A stretch of DNA of 39,271 nt from Bacillota bacterium (GTDB lineage: Bacteria; Bacillota_I; Bacilli_A; RFN20; CAG-826). The notes beneath the pieces were generated by a model, which ran no database searches, was not told where the DNA came from, and worked only from the letters and a program-made list of their open reading frames with translations. The stretch's first letter is position 1. The number at the start of each line of letters is the position of its first letter. Positions 10,064 through 17,263 of the stretch are shown piece by piece. The translations under genes and the position numbers were made by a program. Location of the stretch: positions 1 to 39,271 of the forward strand of contig JAUNOH010000006.1 of assembly GCA_030537155.1 (NCBI GenBank), in the 5' to 3' direction.

Positions 10064-10082
10064 AAACCGGTATCCGGTTTTT
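10064..10082 (+). promoter_or_regulatory. Hairpin with T-run before the ABC fusion gene
   Basis: AAACCGG and CCGGTTT form a 7-bp stem with a TAT loop, followed directly by TT and then AAAAT. The structure is 31 bases upstream of ATG 10114 and could be a weak terminator or attenuator, or simply stabilise the leader. Confidence 0.4.
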
Positions 10083-10113
10083 AAAATAAACCGACGTTAG
10101 GGGAAAGACGAAA

Positions 10114-12828
10114 ATGCTGAGACTAATCGACCTAGTAAAGATATATCAAACCAAAGACTTAAAGGTGGAGGCCCTGAAGGGGGTCTCCCTCAATTTCAGG
10201 AAATCCGAATTTGTGGCGATCCTCGGCCCCTCGGGCTGCGGGAAGACGACGATGCTCAATATCCTCGGTGGCCTGGATCATTACACCGACGGGGATTTGG
10301 TCATCAACGGCATCTCGACCAAGAATTTCTCCTCCCATGACTGGGACGTTTATAGGAACCACCGAATCGGCTTTGTTTTCCAATCTTATAACCTGATTCC
10401 CCATCAGAACATCCTCGAGAACGTCGAGCTTTCTTTGACTATCTCCGGCTTATCCAAAAAGGAGAGGGTCGCCAAGGCCGAGGCCGCCTTGGATCGGGTT
10501 GGCTTGGCTGGGATGTATAAAAAGCTTCCCAATCAGCTTTCCGGCGGCCAGTGCCAGAGGGTGGCCATCGCCAGGGCCTTGGTAAACGAACCCGATATCT
10601 TGTTGGCCGATGAGCCCACCGGGGCCCTCGACTCCAAGACCAGCGTCCAGATCATGGACCTCATCAAGGAGATTTCCAAAGACAAGCTCGTCATCATGGT
10701 CACCCACAATGACGATTTGGCCAAAACCTACGCGACGAGGATCGTCTCCCTCAAAGACGGCGAGATCGTCGGGGATACCAACCCCTTCTCCGATGAGGAT
10801 GAGGCTATCGAGACGGCTTCGTTAACCCCCATCGACCCCAGCAAGGAAAAGGCCAAGATGAGCTTTTGGACGGCCTTCAAGCTATCTGGGAGGAATCTTT
10901 GGACGAAGTTTAAGAGGACGGCTTTGATCACCGTCGCCTCCTCCATCGGCATCGTGGGCGTGGCCACCGTTTTGGCCATCTCCTCCGGCATGACAAACTA
11001 CATCGACTCCCAAGAGGACGACATGCTTTCGGGCTATCCGATCACCATCGCCGAAAGCGGATATGACTTTTCCGCCATCCTCGACATGATGGATTCCAGC
11101 TCTGCCAGCTCCGCCCTCATCGAAAGCGCGAAAGACGGCTACATCAACGTCGACTTCCTCATCGAATACCTAATCCAATCGGCGAACTCCGCTGAGGATC
11201 TTCTTGTCTCCAATGAAATAACCGAGGACTATGTCAAATTCGTCAAGGACATGGACGAGGACGATTACGCGGCCATGAATATCTCCTATGGCATCGATGT
11301 GAAGAACAATATCTACACGGATATGACCATGACCCGTTATGACGAGTCCACCAAGGTAATCTCCGAGGAGAGCGGGACCTATTCGGTTTCCGGCATCACC
11401 AGTATCTGCAAGTCGATGTTGGAGACCAGCGAATTACTGGCCAATTATGCCTCCTATCTCGACCAGATGGTCACCGTCTTCGATCAGGCGGTCCCCGAGA
11501 GCGAATATGTCTTGAATCAATACGATGTGGTGGCGACTAGGGACGAGAAAGATCCCTTCCCGACCGCTGAGAACGAAATCATGATCGTCCTCGACCACAA
11601 CGACATGATCTCCGATTTGATCCTGACCGAATTAGGTTATTACTCTCAGGCTGAGTTTACCGACCTGGTCTACTATTTCCTCAATGAGGCCGGCTTGGCC
11701 GAAAAGGGTTGGGTCATCCCGGATGCCAGTGACTTAAAGACCTCCTTCAGCGAAGAGGAGCTGCTTAATAAGACGTTCACCTATTATCCTAACGACACCG
11801 TCTATGACGAGATTAGCGTCATGACCACCGAGGAAACCTCTTTGGTTTATCCGGCCAAGGAATACCACTTCCAGGAAGAGGATAGCTTCTCCGGTGGCGA
11901 GCAGCTGATCGTCAAATCGATTTTGACGCCGAAAGACGGTATCAATTATGGCTGCCTTAGCTCAGGGCTATATTTCACCGAGGCTTTCGCGCATAAATTC
12001 ATTGCCGAAGGGCAGAACAGCCAAATCGTCGGGGCGATGAATGATAGCGGGCTCACCTCTGTCTATTCCGGATCTTATTCCCTCCCTACGGGGCTTTCCC
12101 TCGATTACGGCATCACCTACACATACGATTATTATTTTGATGGCGCCAACCACACGGCCAAGGCCTATTTAGGTACTTCTTCATCCAGCGTCTCCTACAT
12201 TACCTTGAGGCAGCTGGGTGGTATGGATACCCCGTCCTCAATCGAGATATATCCCAATGACTTCAATTCCAAATACTTAGTCACCGAATACCTCGATAAA
12301 TGGAACGCGGAGGGCGATATAACCTTAAGCGACGGCAGCGTCATCGCCGCCTCTTCCAGGGAGGAGATCACCTATGTCGATAACCTCGACGTCATCATCA
12401 CGATGATCAACTCCATCATCAACATCATCACCTACGCCTTGGTGGCCTTCACCTCGCTTTCTCTGGTCGTCTCGACCGTCATGATCGGCATCATCACCTA
12501 CGTCTCGGTCATGGAGCGCATCAAGGAGATCGGCGTCATCCGCGCCTTGGGCGGCAGGAAACAAGATGTGGCCAGGCTATTCAACGCCGAGACGGCCATC
12601 ATCGGCTTAGCCTCGGGTGTCTTTGGCATCGCGGTCACCTATATTCTTCAGATCATCATTAACATCGTCATCGGGAGCCTCAGCGGAATCTATACCATCG
12701 CCGGCTTGCCTTGGACGACTGCCCTCATCTGCATCGGCGTCTCCATCGCCCTGACCCTTATTTCGGGACTCATCCCGGCCTCTTCGGCGGCCAGGAAGGA
12801 TCCGGTCGAGGCCTTACGCACCGAATGA
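10114..12828 (+). CDS. MacB-like ABC transporter, ATPase fused to FtsX permease (904 aa)
   Basis: The N-terminal 230 residues are a LolD/MacB-type ATPase: Walker A GPSGCGKTT at 38-46, signature LSGGQCQR near 142 and Walker B LLADEPTGALDS near 162. A first membrane segment lies near 268-292, a large extracytoplasmic domain of about 470 residues follows, and the C-terminus has three membrane segments (about 762-790, 820-850, 865-890) with the coupling motif ERIKEIGVIRALGG. This is the MacB layout in one chain, but the extracytoplasmic domain is roughly twice as long as in typical MacB. The start ATG has AGGGGAA upstream. It follows two ATPase-less permeases of the same superfamily, so its ATPase could also energise those; this is inference. 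Substrate unknown. Confidence 0.88.
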   Translation: MLRLIDLVKIYQTKDLKVEALKGVSLNFRKSEFVAILGPSGCGKTTMLNILGGLDHYTDGDLVINGISTKNFSSHDWDVYRNHRIGFVFQSYNLIPHQNILENVELSLTISGLSKKERVAKAEAALDRVGLAGMYKKLPNQLSGGQCQRVAIARALVNEPDILLADEPTGALDSKTSVQIMDLIKEISKDKLVIMVTHNDDLAKTYATRIVSLKDGEIVGDTNPFSDEDEAIETASLTPIDPSKEKAKMSFWTAFKLSGRNLWTKFKRTALITVASSIGIVGVATVLAISSGMTNYIDSQEDDMLSGYPITIAESGYDFSAILDMMDSSSASSALIESAKDGYINVDFLIEYLIQSANSAEDLLVSNEITEDYVKFVKDMDEDDYAAMNISYGIDVKNNIYTDMTMTRYDESTKVISEESGTYSVSGITSICKSMLETSELLANYASYLDQMVTVFDQAVPESEYVLNQYDVVATRDEKDPFPTAENEIMIVLDHNDMISDLILTELGYYSQAEFTDLVYYFLNEAGLAEKGWVIPDASDLKTSFSEEELLNKTFTYYPNDTVYDEISVMTTEETSLVYPAKEYHFQEEDSFSGGEQLIVKSILTPKDGINYGCLSSGLYFTEAFAHKFIAEGQNSQIVGAMNDSGLTSVYSGSYSLPTGLSLDYGITYTYDYYFDGANHTAKAYLGTSSSSVSYITLRQLGGMDTPSSIEIYPNDFNSKYLVTEYLDKWNAEGDITLSDGSVIAASSREEITYVDNLDVIITMINSIINIITYALVAFTSLSLVVSTVMIGIITYVSVMERIKEIGVIRALGGRKQDVARLFNAETAIIGLASGVFGIAVTYILQIIINIVIGSLSGIYTIAGLPWTTALICIGVSIALTLISGLIPASSAARKDPVEALRTE

Positions 12829-12879
12829 GCACGATTTGAATAAAAGCTGTAGATTTTTATCGCGCCTCAGTTTCGAGTA

Positions 12880-12888
12880 TGGGAAAAT
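12880..12888 (+). promoter_or_regulatory. Extended -10-like element before the zinc-ribbon gene
   Basis: TG-G-GAAAAT ends 6 bases before ATG 12895. There is no Shine-Dalgarno sequence, so a leaderless transcript is possible. Confidence 0.3.
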
Positions 12889-12894
12889 ACACCC

Positions 12895-13278
12895 ATGATA
12901 TGTCCAATCTGCGGTACCGAGGTTGATGACTCGGTCCAGGTCTGCCCAAACTGCGGCAACGAAATAGACCACGATCACGCAATCGACGAGGATTCTGCCG
13001 ATGAATCTACGCCCATTGCGATTCCGGCCACTGAAAGCGCCGGTCCTGAGGAAAAACCCTTCTCCGTCCCAAAGGAAGACATGGAAAGCCCCATCCTCCC
13101 GGTGGCTTCCTTGCTTTGCTCGATGCTGTTTGGGGTTCCTGGATTGATCATCGGAGTCTATGGCTATTTCCACTGCAAGCAAAGCGCGAACAAGACTATG
13201 TGTTTAGTTGGTGCGGGCGTCAGCGTCTTCCTCCTCATCATCTGCGCGATTGCCGTCGGCATCGTCATCGCGAACTGA
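12895..13278 (+). CDS. Zinc-ribbon membrane protein (127 aa)
   Basis: The protein begins with a short zinc ribbon of two CxxC pairs (C3, C6 and C17, C20). An acidic, probably unstructured linker follows to about residue 60. Two hydrophobic segments lie near 67-90 and 103-125, with a short Lys-containing loop between them. This architecture is common in Bacillota proteins of unknown function that tether a zinc ribbon to the cytoplasmic face of the membrane. A second protein with the same layout follows at 13380. Neighbourhood with the ABC transporter suggests a regulatory or assembly role, but nothing in the sequence proves it. Confidence 0.75.
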   Translation: MICPICGTEVDDSVQVCPNCGNEIDHDHAIDEDSADESTPIAIPATESAGPEEKPFSVPKEDMESPILPVASLLCSMLFGVPGLIIGVYGYFHCKQSANKTMCLVGAGVSVFLLIICAIAVGIVIAN

Positions 13279-13295
13279 TTTTTAGCAAAATAAGG

Positions 13296-13319
13296 GCCGG
13301 CCACGCGCCGGCTTTTTTT
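13296..13319 (+). terminator. Rho-independent terminator
   Basis: GCCGGC and GCCGGC form a self-complementary 6-bp stem around CACGC, followed by seven T. It lies 17 bases after the first zinc-ribbon gene. Confidence 0.85.
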
Positions 13320-13333
13320 GCGACTATAGTCGC
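13320..13333 (+). repeat. Perfect 14-bp palindrome
   Basis: GCGACTATAGTCGC reads the same on both strands. It directly follows the terminator T-run and is 46 bases upstream of the next start codon, a position suited to an operator. It also contains TATAGT, a possible -10 element. Confidence 0.45.
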
Positions 13334-13379
13334 CCTCTGACGTAAAGACCCGCTTCCATAATGGCCTTGGGAGAAAACT

Positions 13380-13730
13380 ATGAAATGTTCCAAATGCCAT
13401 AAAGAATTGGAGGGAAGTTCCCTCTTTTGCCCGGCCTGCGGGCATATGAACCAAAATGAGCCGACCGCCAAGGCGGACGACGAGCAGGCAGGCAAAAACA
13501 AAAGGAGGCAGGATGAGCCTCCTTCTACCATCGCTTATTTGTGCCTATTGTTTTCCTTAATCGGCGGAGTATTTGGCTTTTTGGCCATTGCCACAACCTA
13601 TGGGATTTATAAGAGCAAATACAACAAAGCCATATACCGGTTTTCGCTTGCCTTATCATTATTGTGGCTTGTGGCCTATGGGGTGCTGATCTACCTCCAT
13701 TGGGAGGAGATATTCGCCATTTTTATTTGA
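13380..13730 (+). CDS. Second zinc-ribbon membrane protein (116 aa)
   Basis: Two CxxC pairs (C3, C6, C17, C20) form a zinc ribbon at the N-terminus, a Lys/Arg/Asp-rich linker follows, and two hydrophobic segments lie near 48-72 and 80-106. The layout matches the gene at 12895, although the sequences differ greatly outside the ribbon. GGGAGA 5 bases before ATG is a fair ribosome binding site. The gene converges on and overlaps by 8 bases the 3' end of the minus-strand dehydratase gene. No function can be assigned. Confidence 0.7.
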   Translation: MKCSKCHKELEGSSLFCPACGHMNQNEPTAKADDEQAGKNKRRQDEPPSTIAYLCLLFSLIGGVFGFLAIATTYGIYKSKYNKAIYRFSLALSLLWLVAYGVLIYLHWEEIFAIFI

Positions 13731-14559
13731 GATAAAGCAGTAGACCCTCGGGGAAATCGTCCGGTTTGATGAGGGCGGCCGGTTTAGTTTCTTCCAACGC
13801 TTTAAAGCTCCGGTGGAAAAGGAGATCGCCAAACTCGGCTATTTCGGCAAGCGACGCCTTCTTCCAAAGATAGGCGGATAACCCGGCTAGAAAACCGGCG
13901 AGGACATCTCCGCTTCCGGCTTTGGCTAATGACGGGACGCCGGCATACTCTGAGGTTCGTGTTTGCTTGGCGTCAACAACGACGCTTTCGAAATTTTTTA
14001 GCAAAACTATGACCCCATATTTTGCCGAAAATGACTGGGCGGCTTTTATATAGTCGGCTGGGAACGTCGCTTCTTTATCCAAACCGAATAGGCGCCTCGC
14101 TTCGCCGGGGTGCGGCGTTAGCAAAACGTTCTCAGCAAAGGCGGGAAACTCCGCGGCGATATTCGCGAATACATCCAGTCCCGTCGCGTCGATTATCAAT
14201 CGTTGTTCCGGCTTGAGATGCCGACAGATCGCTCGGAGTAAATCCGTGCTGCTTCCCTTATTTTCTATCCCGTTTCCGAAACAGATTGAGTCGTATTGGG
14301 AAACGTCGCTTTTTATCGCTGGAAAAACGCAGGTTAAGGGGGCGCGGTTTTTTACGATTTCGGCGACGCTTTCATCCGGCGATATAGCTACATAACCTGG
14401 CGCGGCCGAGGTCGCGCCTATCGCGGCTAGGGAAATCGCTCCCGGATAGTTAGACGAGCCGCCGATTAAAAGTGTTTTTCCATATGTGGATTTGTTGGCG
14501 TGCGGATCCCGCCGCAAAAAGGCGTATTCCGCAAGCTCCCTGAATCTATTTTCTTCCAT
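13723..14559 (-). CDS. nnrD: ADP-dependent NAD(P)H-hydrate dehydratase
   Basis: The enzyme repairs damaged NADHX/NADPHX by ADP-dependent dehydration. The ribokinase-fold motifs are visible: LTPHPGEA near residues 147-154 and the anion-hole/catalytic AGSGDVLAG near 214-222; the preceding GNP of many homologs reads GVP here. At 278 aa it has only the dehydratase (YjeF C-terminal) domain, without the N-terminal epimerase domain, and no separate epimerase gene is nearby. I chose the ATG at 14559 rather than the in-frame ATG at 14583, because a perfect TATAAT sits between them, 6 bases before 14559, and the family alignment does not need the extra eight residues. The mRNA would then be leaderless. 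Confidence 0.88.
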   Translation of the reverse strand: MEENRFRELAEYAFLRRDPHANKSTYGKTLLIGGSSNYPGAISLAAIGATSAAPGYVAISPDESVAEIVKNRAPLTCVFPAIKSDVSQYDSICFGNGIENKGSSTDLLRAICRHLKPEQRLIIDATGLDVFANIAAEFPAFAENVLLTPHPGEARRLFGLDKEATFPADYIKAAQSFSAKYGVIVLLKNFESVVVDAKQTRTSEYAGVPSLAKAGSGDVLAGFLAGLSAYLWKKASLAEIAEFGDLLFHRSFKALEETKPAALIKPDDFPEGLLLYLK

Positions 14560-14565
14560 GGCATG

Positions 14566-14571
14566 ATTATA
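14566..14571 (-). promoter_or_regulatory. -10 element TATAAT for the dehydratase gene
   Basis: On the minus strand TATAAT stands exactly 6 bases before ATG 14559. No Shine-Dalgarno sequence is present. No good -35 box is seen 16-18 bases further upstream. Confidence 0.5.
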
Positions 14572-14589
14572 CTGCCTTTTCATATTTAC

Positions 14590-14620
14590 TTGATTAAAGA
14601 TCGCCGGATCGGATTATTAT
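14590..14620 (+). promoter_or_regulatory. Probable promoter of the secreted nuclease gene
   Basis: TTGATT at 14590-14595 and TATTAT at 14615-14620 (or TTATTA one base earlier) are separated by 18-19 bases. Transcription would begin about 20 bases before ATG 14648. The divergent dehydratase promoter lies just upstream on the other strand. Confidence 0.45.
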
Positions 14621-14647
14621 CAGTAGCAAAGAAAGTGAATAACTAAT

Positions 14648-15613
14648 ATGGGTATTGGCCAAAAAGCATTCGTCATCATCCCGCTGGCCGTTTTTGTTTT
14701 ACTGGCCTGCTCCAAACGCGAGGATTCGTCCTCGGCTTCATCCAGCTCTGAATTTGATTCCTCCTCAAGCGAATCCTCCTCAAGCGGTTCCTCCTCGAGC
14801 GACCTCTCGAGCCAAGAGTCGAGTTCCTCTTCTTCCTCGGAAGAGGCCCAGGGCCTATTCTCCTTCCCGGATGCAGTCTCCGATTATTACGCGCCGATCG
14901 ATACAAATCAGACGGGGGAGGACCTAGCTTTGTCTATTCACGATTTAATGCTCGACACCCATACTTATTACACGACGTATGGCGAGCTGAGATTTACTTT
15001 TTACCAAACTGATGGCGACCCGACTTCCGAGAATGATCTGATCGACTTTTATACCAAGGAAACCTATAGCGCAACCTGGGACTCTTCAAGTTCCCGTCTT
15101 TACGATCGCGAGCACGTTTGGTGCAAGTCGCTTTCCAGCGGACTTTGGGCGAGCTCCGGGTTTACCAACGAATCGCGCGGGGGCGGCTCGGACATGTTTC
15201 ATATAAGGCCGACCAGAAGTTCCTACAACACGGCCAGGAGCAACAAACTATATGGCGAAGTCGTCAACGGGACCCAAAGGACTTTTGGTTATGTCACGGC
15301 TTCCGTCTTTGAGCCTTTTGACGACGTCAAAGGAAACGTGGCACGTGAGCTGTTTTATATCTACCTTCATTACACCGAGGATTATGGCGGCGAGAGCAAC
15401 GAATACACCGGCGATTTAAATATCACCGATATCGTTTCTTCCTCCAGCGAAGCCGAGGCTTGGGCTATGCTTTTGGAGTGGAACGAGCTTGATCCGGTTG
15501 AAGAGAGCGAAACTCGGCTCAACGATTATGCGGAGACCGTCCAATATAACCGCAACCCCTTCATCGACTGCCCGGAGTTGGCCAATTACATTTGGGGCGT
15601 TTCGGCGGCTTGA
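14648..15613 (+). CDS. Secreted endonuclease I-like lipoprotein (321 aa)
   Basis: A signal peptide ends in lipobox LLAC with lipidated Cys21. Residues 26-65 are an almost pure Ser/Glu linker. From about 75 the protein matches the endonuclease I (EndA/Vvn-type, beta-beta-alpha metal) family: DREHVW at 153-158 with catalytic His156, SDMFHIRPT at 181-189, FEPFDDVKGNVAR at 221-233 and NRNPFID at 301-307. It probably degrades extracellular DNA or RNA at the membrane surface for nutrient uptake, but that role is inferred. The ribosome binding site is weak (AAAGAAAG). It ends 38 bases before the flavin-reductase-like gene. Confidence 0.88.
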   Translation: MGIGQKAFVIIPLAVFVLLACSKREDSSSASSSSEFDSSSSESSSSGSSSSDLSSQESSSSSSSEEAQGLFSFPDAVSDYYAPIDTNQTGEDLALSIHDLMLDTHTYYTTYGELRFTFYQTDGDPTSENDLIDFYTKETYSATWDSSSSRLYDREHVWCKSLSSGLWASSGFTNESRGGGSDMFHIRPTRSSYNTARSNKLYGEVVNGTQRTFGYVTASVFEPFDDVKGNVARELFYIYLHYTEDYGGESNEYTGDLNITDIVSSSSEAEAWAMLLEWNELDPVEESETRLNDYAETVQYNRNPFIDCPELANYIWGVSAA

Positions 15614-15628
15614 ATTTGACAGAGATAG

Positions 15629-15634
15629 TAGAAT
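15629..15634 (+). promoter_or_regulatory. -10-like element before the flavin-reductase-like gene
   Basis: TAGAAT lies 17 bases before ATG 15652, and GGAGG at 15641-15645 lies between them. This implies a leader of about 11 bases. No -35 box is found at normal spacing. Confidence 0.35.
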
Positions 15635-15651
15635 GTCAGCGGAGGCTTTTT

Positions 15652-16203
15652 ATGCGAAAAGATTTCGGCAAGAAAAATTACGTTTATCCCCAATTGGTTT
15701 TGATTTTGGGGACCTACGACGAGGATGGGACGCCCAATGCGATGAACGCGGCTTGGGGCGGGGTTTACGACACCAATGAGGTGTTTGTTTCCCTCTCCTC
15801 TCATAAGACGACGGAAAACTTTGAGCGGACTGGTTGCTTCACTCTTTCCTTTGGTGTTGCCGATCAGACGGTGGCCTGCGATTACGTGGGAATCGTCTCC
15901 GGCAAAAATGTCCCGGATAAAGTTGCCAAAGCCGGCTGGCACGCGGTTGAGGGAAAGCATGTTAATGCCCCGATTTTCGAGGAACTGCCTTTGGCGTTGG
16001 AGTGCCGGGTGAAAAGCTGGGAAGGTGGGAACCTTATCGGCGAAGTCGTCAACGTCTCAGCCGATGAATCAATCTTGGATTCTGACGGCAATATAGATTC
16101 TGACAAGATTGCCGCGATCATCTATGACCCCATCAAGCATAAATATCGGGGGGTCAAAGAGGCGGTCGGAGACGCCTTCAAAGATGGCAACAAACTCAAA
16201 TAA
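15652..16203 (+). CDS. Flavin reductase-like (flavoredoxin-type) protein, 183 aa
   Basis: The sequence fits the FMN-binding split-barrel family (Pfam Flavin_Reduct): a PQLVLILGTYDEDGTPNAM start, AAWGGV, the SLSSHKTTENFERTGCFTLSF segment that in this family contacts the flavin phosphate and ring, and a C-terminal strand LIGEVVNV. Members bind FMN and serve as NAD(P)H:flavin oxidoreductases or flavoredoxins; the electron donor and acceptor here are unknown. The in-frame TTG further upstream is rejected because GGAGG at 15641 sits 6 bases before ATG 15652. The next gene overlaps its 3' end by 20 bases, so the two are probably translated together. Confidence 0.82.
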   Translation: MRKDFGKKNYVYPQLVLILGTYDEDGTPNAMNAAWGGVYDTNEVFVSLSSHKTTENFERTGCFTLSFGVADQTVACDYVGIVSGKNVPDKVAKAGWHAVEGKHVNAPIFEELPLALECRVKSWEGGNLIGEVVNVSADESILDSDGNIDSDKIAAIIYDPIKHKYRGVKEAVGDAFKDGNKLK

Positions 16204-16660
16204 GTCTTTGACTGATTCCTTGAAGGAGGCCGAGAGCCTTCTAAGAAACGGGGGCTTTGCCTTGGTTTATCAAAGCGGAGGTTCCTTTATTGGAAAAACC
16301 GGGAACGGGATAAAGCCTCTTTTTGAAATGGCGGCCGAAAAAGACCCCAAAACAGGCGAAGTACTCGCCGATAAGGTAATTGGAAGGGCCGCCGCGTTTT
16401 TGTGCCTCAAAATCGGTTTTAAGGCCGTTTTTGCCTTTTCGATGAGCGAGGGGGCGATAAAGCTGTTCGAAACCGCTGGTGTTGAATGGTCCTGCGTGGA
16501 AAAGACGGACCGCATTCTCAATCGTAGGGGTGACGACCTGTGCCCAATGGAAAAGGCCACCATGGAATGCAAAAACGAGGAAGAAGCCTATTTGGCAATA
16601 AGAAGAAAACTCGTAGAATTTGGATTAATTGAGGAGAACTATGGTAAAGATCAACGTTAA
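16184..16660 (+). CDS. DUF1893-family protein (158 aa)
   Basis: From about residue 12 it matches the DUF1893 family: LxEAxxLLxNGGFALVYQSG, a G-x-GIKPL motif, DKVIGRAAAFLCLKIG, an SEGAIKLFETAG segment and a Cys-rich end (SCVEKTDRILNRRG, then CPMEKAT). The family resembles small deaminase-fold proteins, but no reaction is established that I can name. The start is uncertain: ATG 16184 is used, with GGTCGGAGA upstream at a long distance; an internal TTG start near 16207 would also keep the domain. It overlaps the flavin-reductase-like gene by 20 bases and the cyclophilin gene by 20 bases. Confidence 0.75.
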   Translation: MATNSNKSLTDSLKEAESLLRNGGFALVYQSGGSFIGKTGNGIKPLFEMAAEKDPKTGEVLADKVIGRAAAFLCLKIGFKAVFAFSMSEGAIKLFETAGVEWSCVEKTDRILNRRGDDLCPMEKATMECKNEEEAYLAIRRKLVEFGLIEENYGKDQR

Positions 16661-17144
16661 GGATTTCGGGACGATGGTCCTGGAAATGGATTATGAGAAT
16701 GGCCCCAACTCAGCCGCGAATTTTATTGAACTGGCAAGGTCGGGATTTTATAACGGCCTTACATTTCATCGAATCATAAAAGGCTTCATGATTCAGGGTG
16801 GCAATGGCGAACCCAAAGGCCGCAGGCTGGATTACTCGATCAAAGGAGAGTTCGCGTCTAACGGCATCCAGAACAACCTGAAGCACGAGCGGGGAGTCAT
16901 TTCTATGGCCAGGACCATGGTTAACGATTCCGCGACCAGCCAATTCTTCATCGTCCACAAGACCTCGCCGCACCTCGATGGCCAATATGCCGCCTTTGGG
17001 CGTCTGGTTGAAGGCTTTGACGTCTTAGATAAGATCGCCGGGGTTCGGACCAACCGTTATGACGCCCCGTTGGATAGCGTTGTAATCGAAAGCGTTGAGG
17101 TCAGTGAGGACGAACCTCATACCCCTGTAAACAAGCTGAAATAA
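16641..17144 (+). CDS. Cyclophilin-type peptidyl-prolyl isomerase (167 aa)
   Basis: This is a single-domain cytoplasmic cyclophilin that speeds cis-trans isomerisation of X-Pro bonds. Family motifs are clear: NFIELARSGFYNGLTFHRIIKGFMIQGG, the RGVISMAR segment, ATSQFFIVHK and LDGQYAAFGRLVEGFDVLDKI. The FHR arginine and SQFFI stretch correspond to the active site. The start at ATG 16641 is set by GAGGAG at 16631-16636, just in front; the in-frame TTG upstream overlaps that site. It has no signal peptide. It is the last gene of an overlapping trio and is followed by a terminator. Confidence 0.93.
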   Translation: MVKINVKDFGTMVLEMDYENGPNSAANFIELARSGFYNGLTFHRIIKGFMIQGGNGEPKGRRLDYSIKGEFASNGIQNNLKHERGVISMARTMVNDSATSQFFIVHKTSPHLDGQYAAFGRLVEGFDVLDKIAGVRTNRYDAPLDSVVIESVEVSEDEPHTPVNKLK

Positions 17145-17155
17145 TCTAATCTTCG

Positions 17156-17187
17156 AAGGCCGTTAAAAATGCGGCTTTTTCTTTTGT
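17156..17187 (+). terminator. Rho-independent terminator after the cyclophilin gene
   Basis: AAGGCCG pairs with CGGCTTT (one G-T pair), with a 9-base loop, and a T-rich tail follows. Confidence 0.75.
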
Positions 17188-17248
17188 TTTCAGAATAAAA
17201 GCCCCTAAACCAAAAAATATTCAAATAGGTGTAAGAAACGATAAAAAG

Positions 17249-17257
17249 TGATATAAA
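17249..17257 (+). promoter_or_regulatory. Extended -10 element of the ATPase gene
   Basis: TG-A-TATAAA matches an extended -10 and ends 6 bases before ATG 17264. No Shine-Dalgarno sequence is present, so the message is probably leaderless. A TTG at 17261 is also in frame. Confidence 0.5.
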
Positions 17258-17263
17258 TACTTG

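Noticed and set aside
15616-15634. TTGACA followed by TAGAAT as a promoter
   Set aside because: The spacer is only 7 bases, so these two boxes cannot form one promoter; only the -10 box is kept as a weak candidate.
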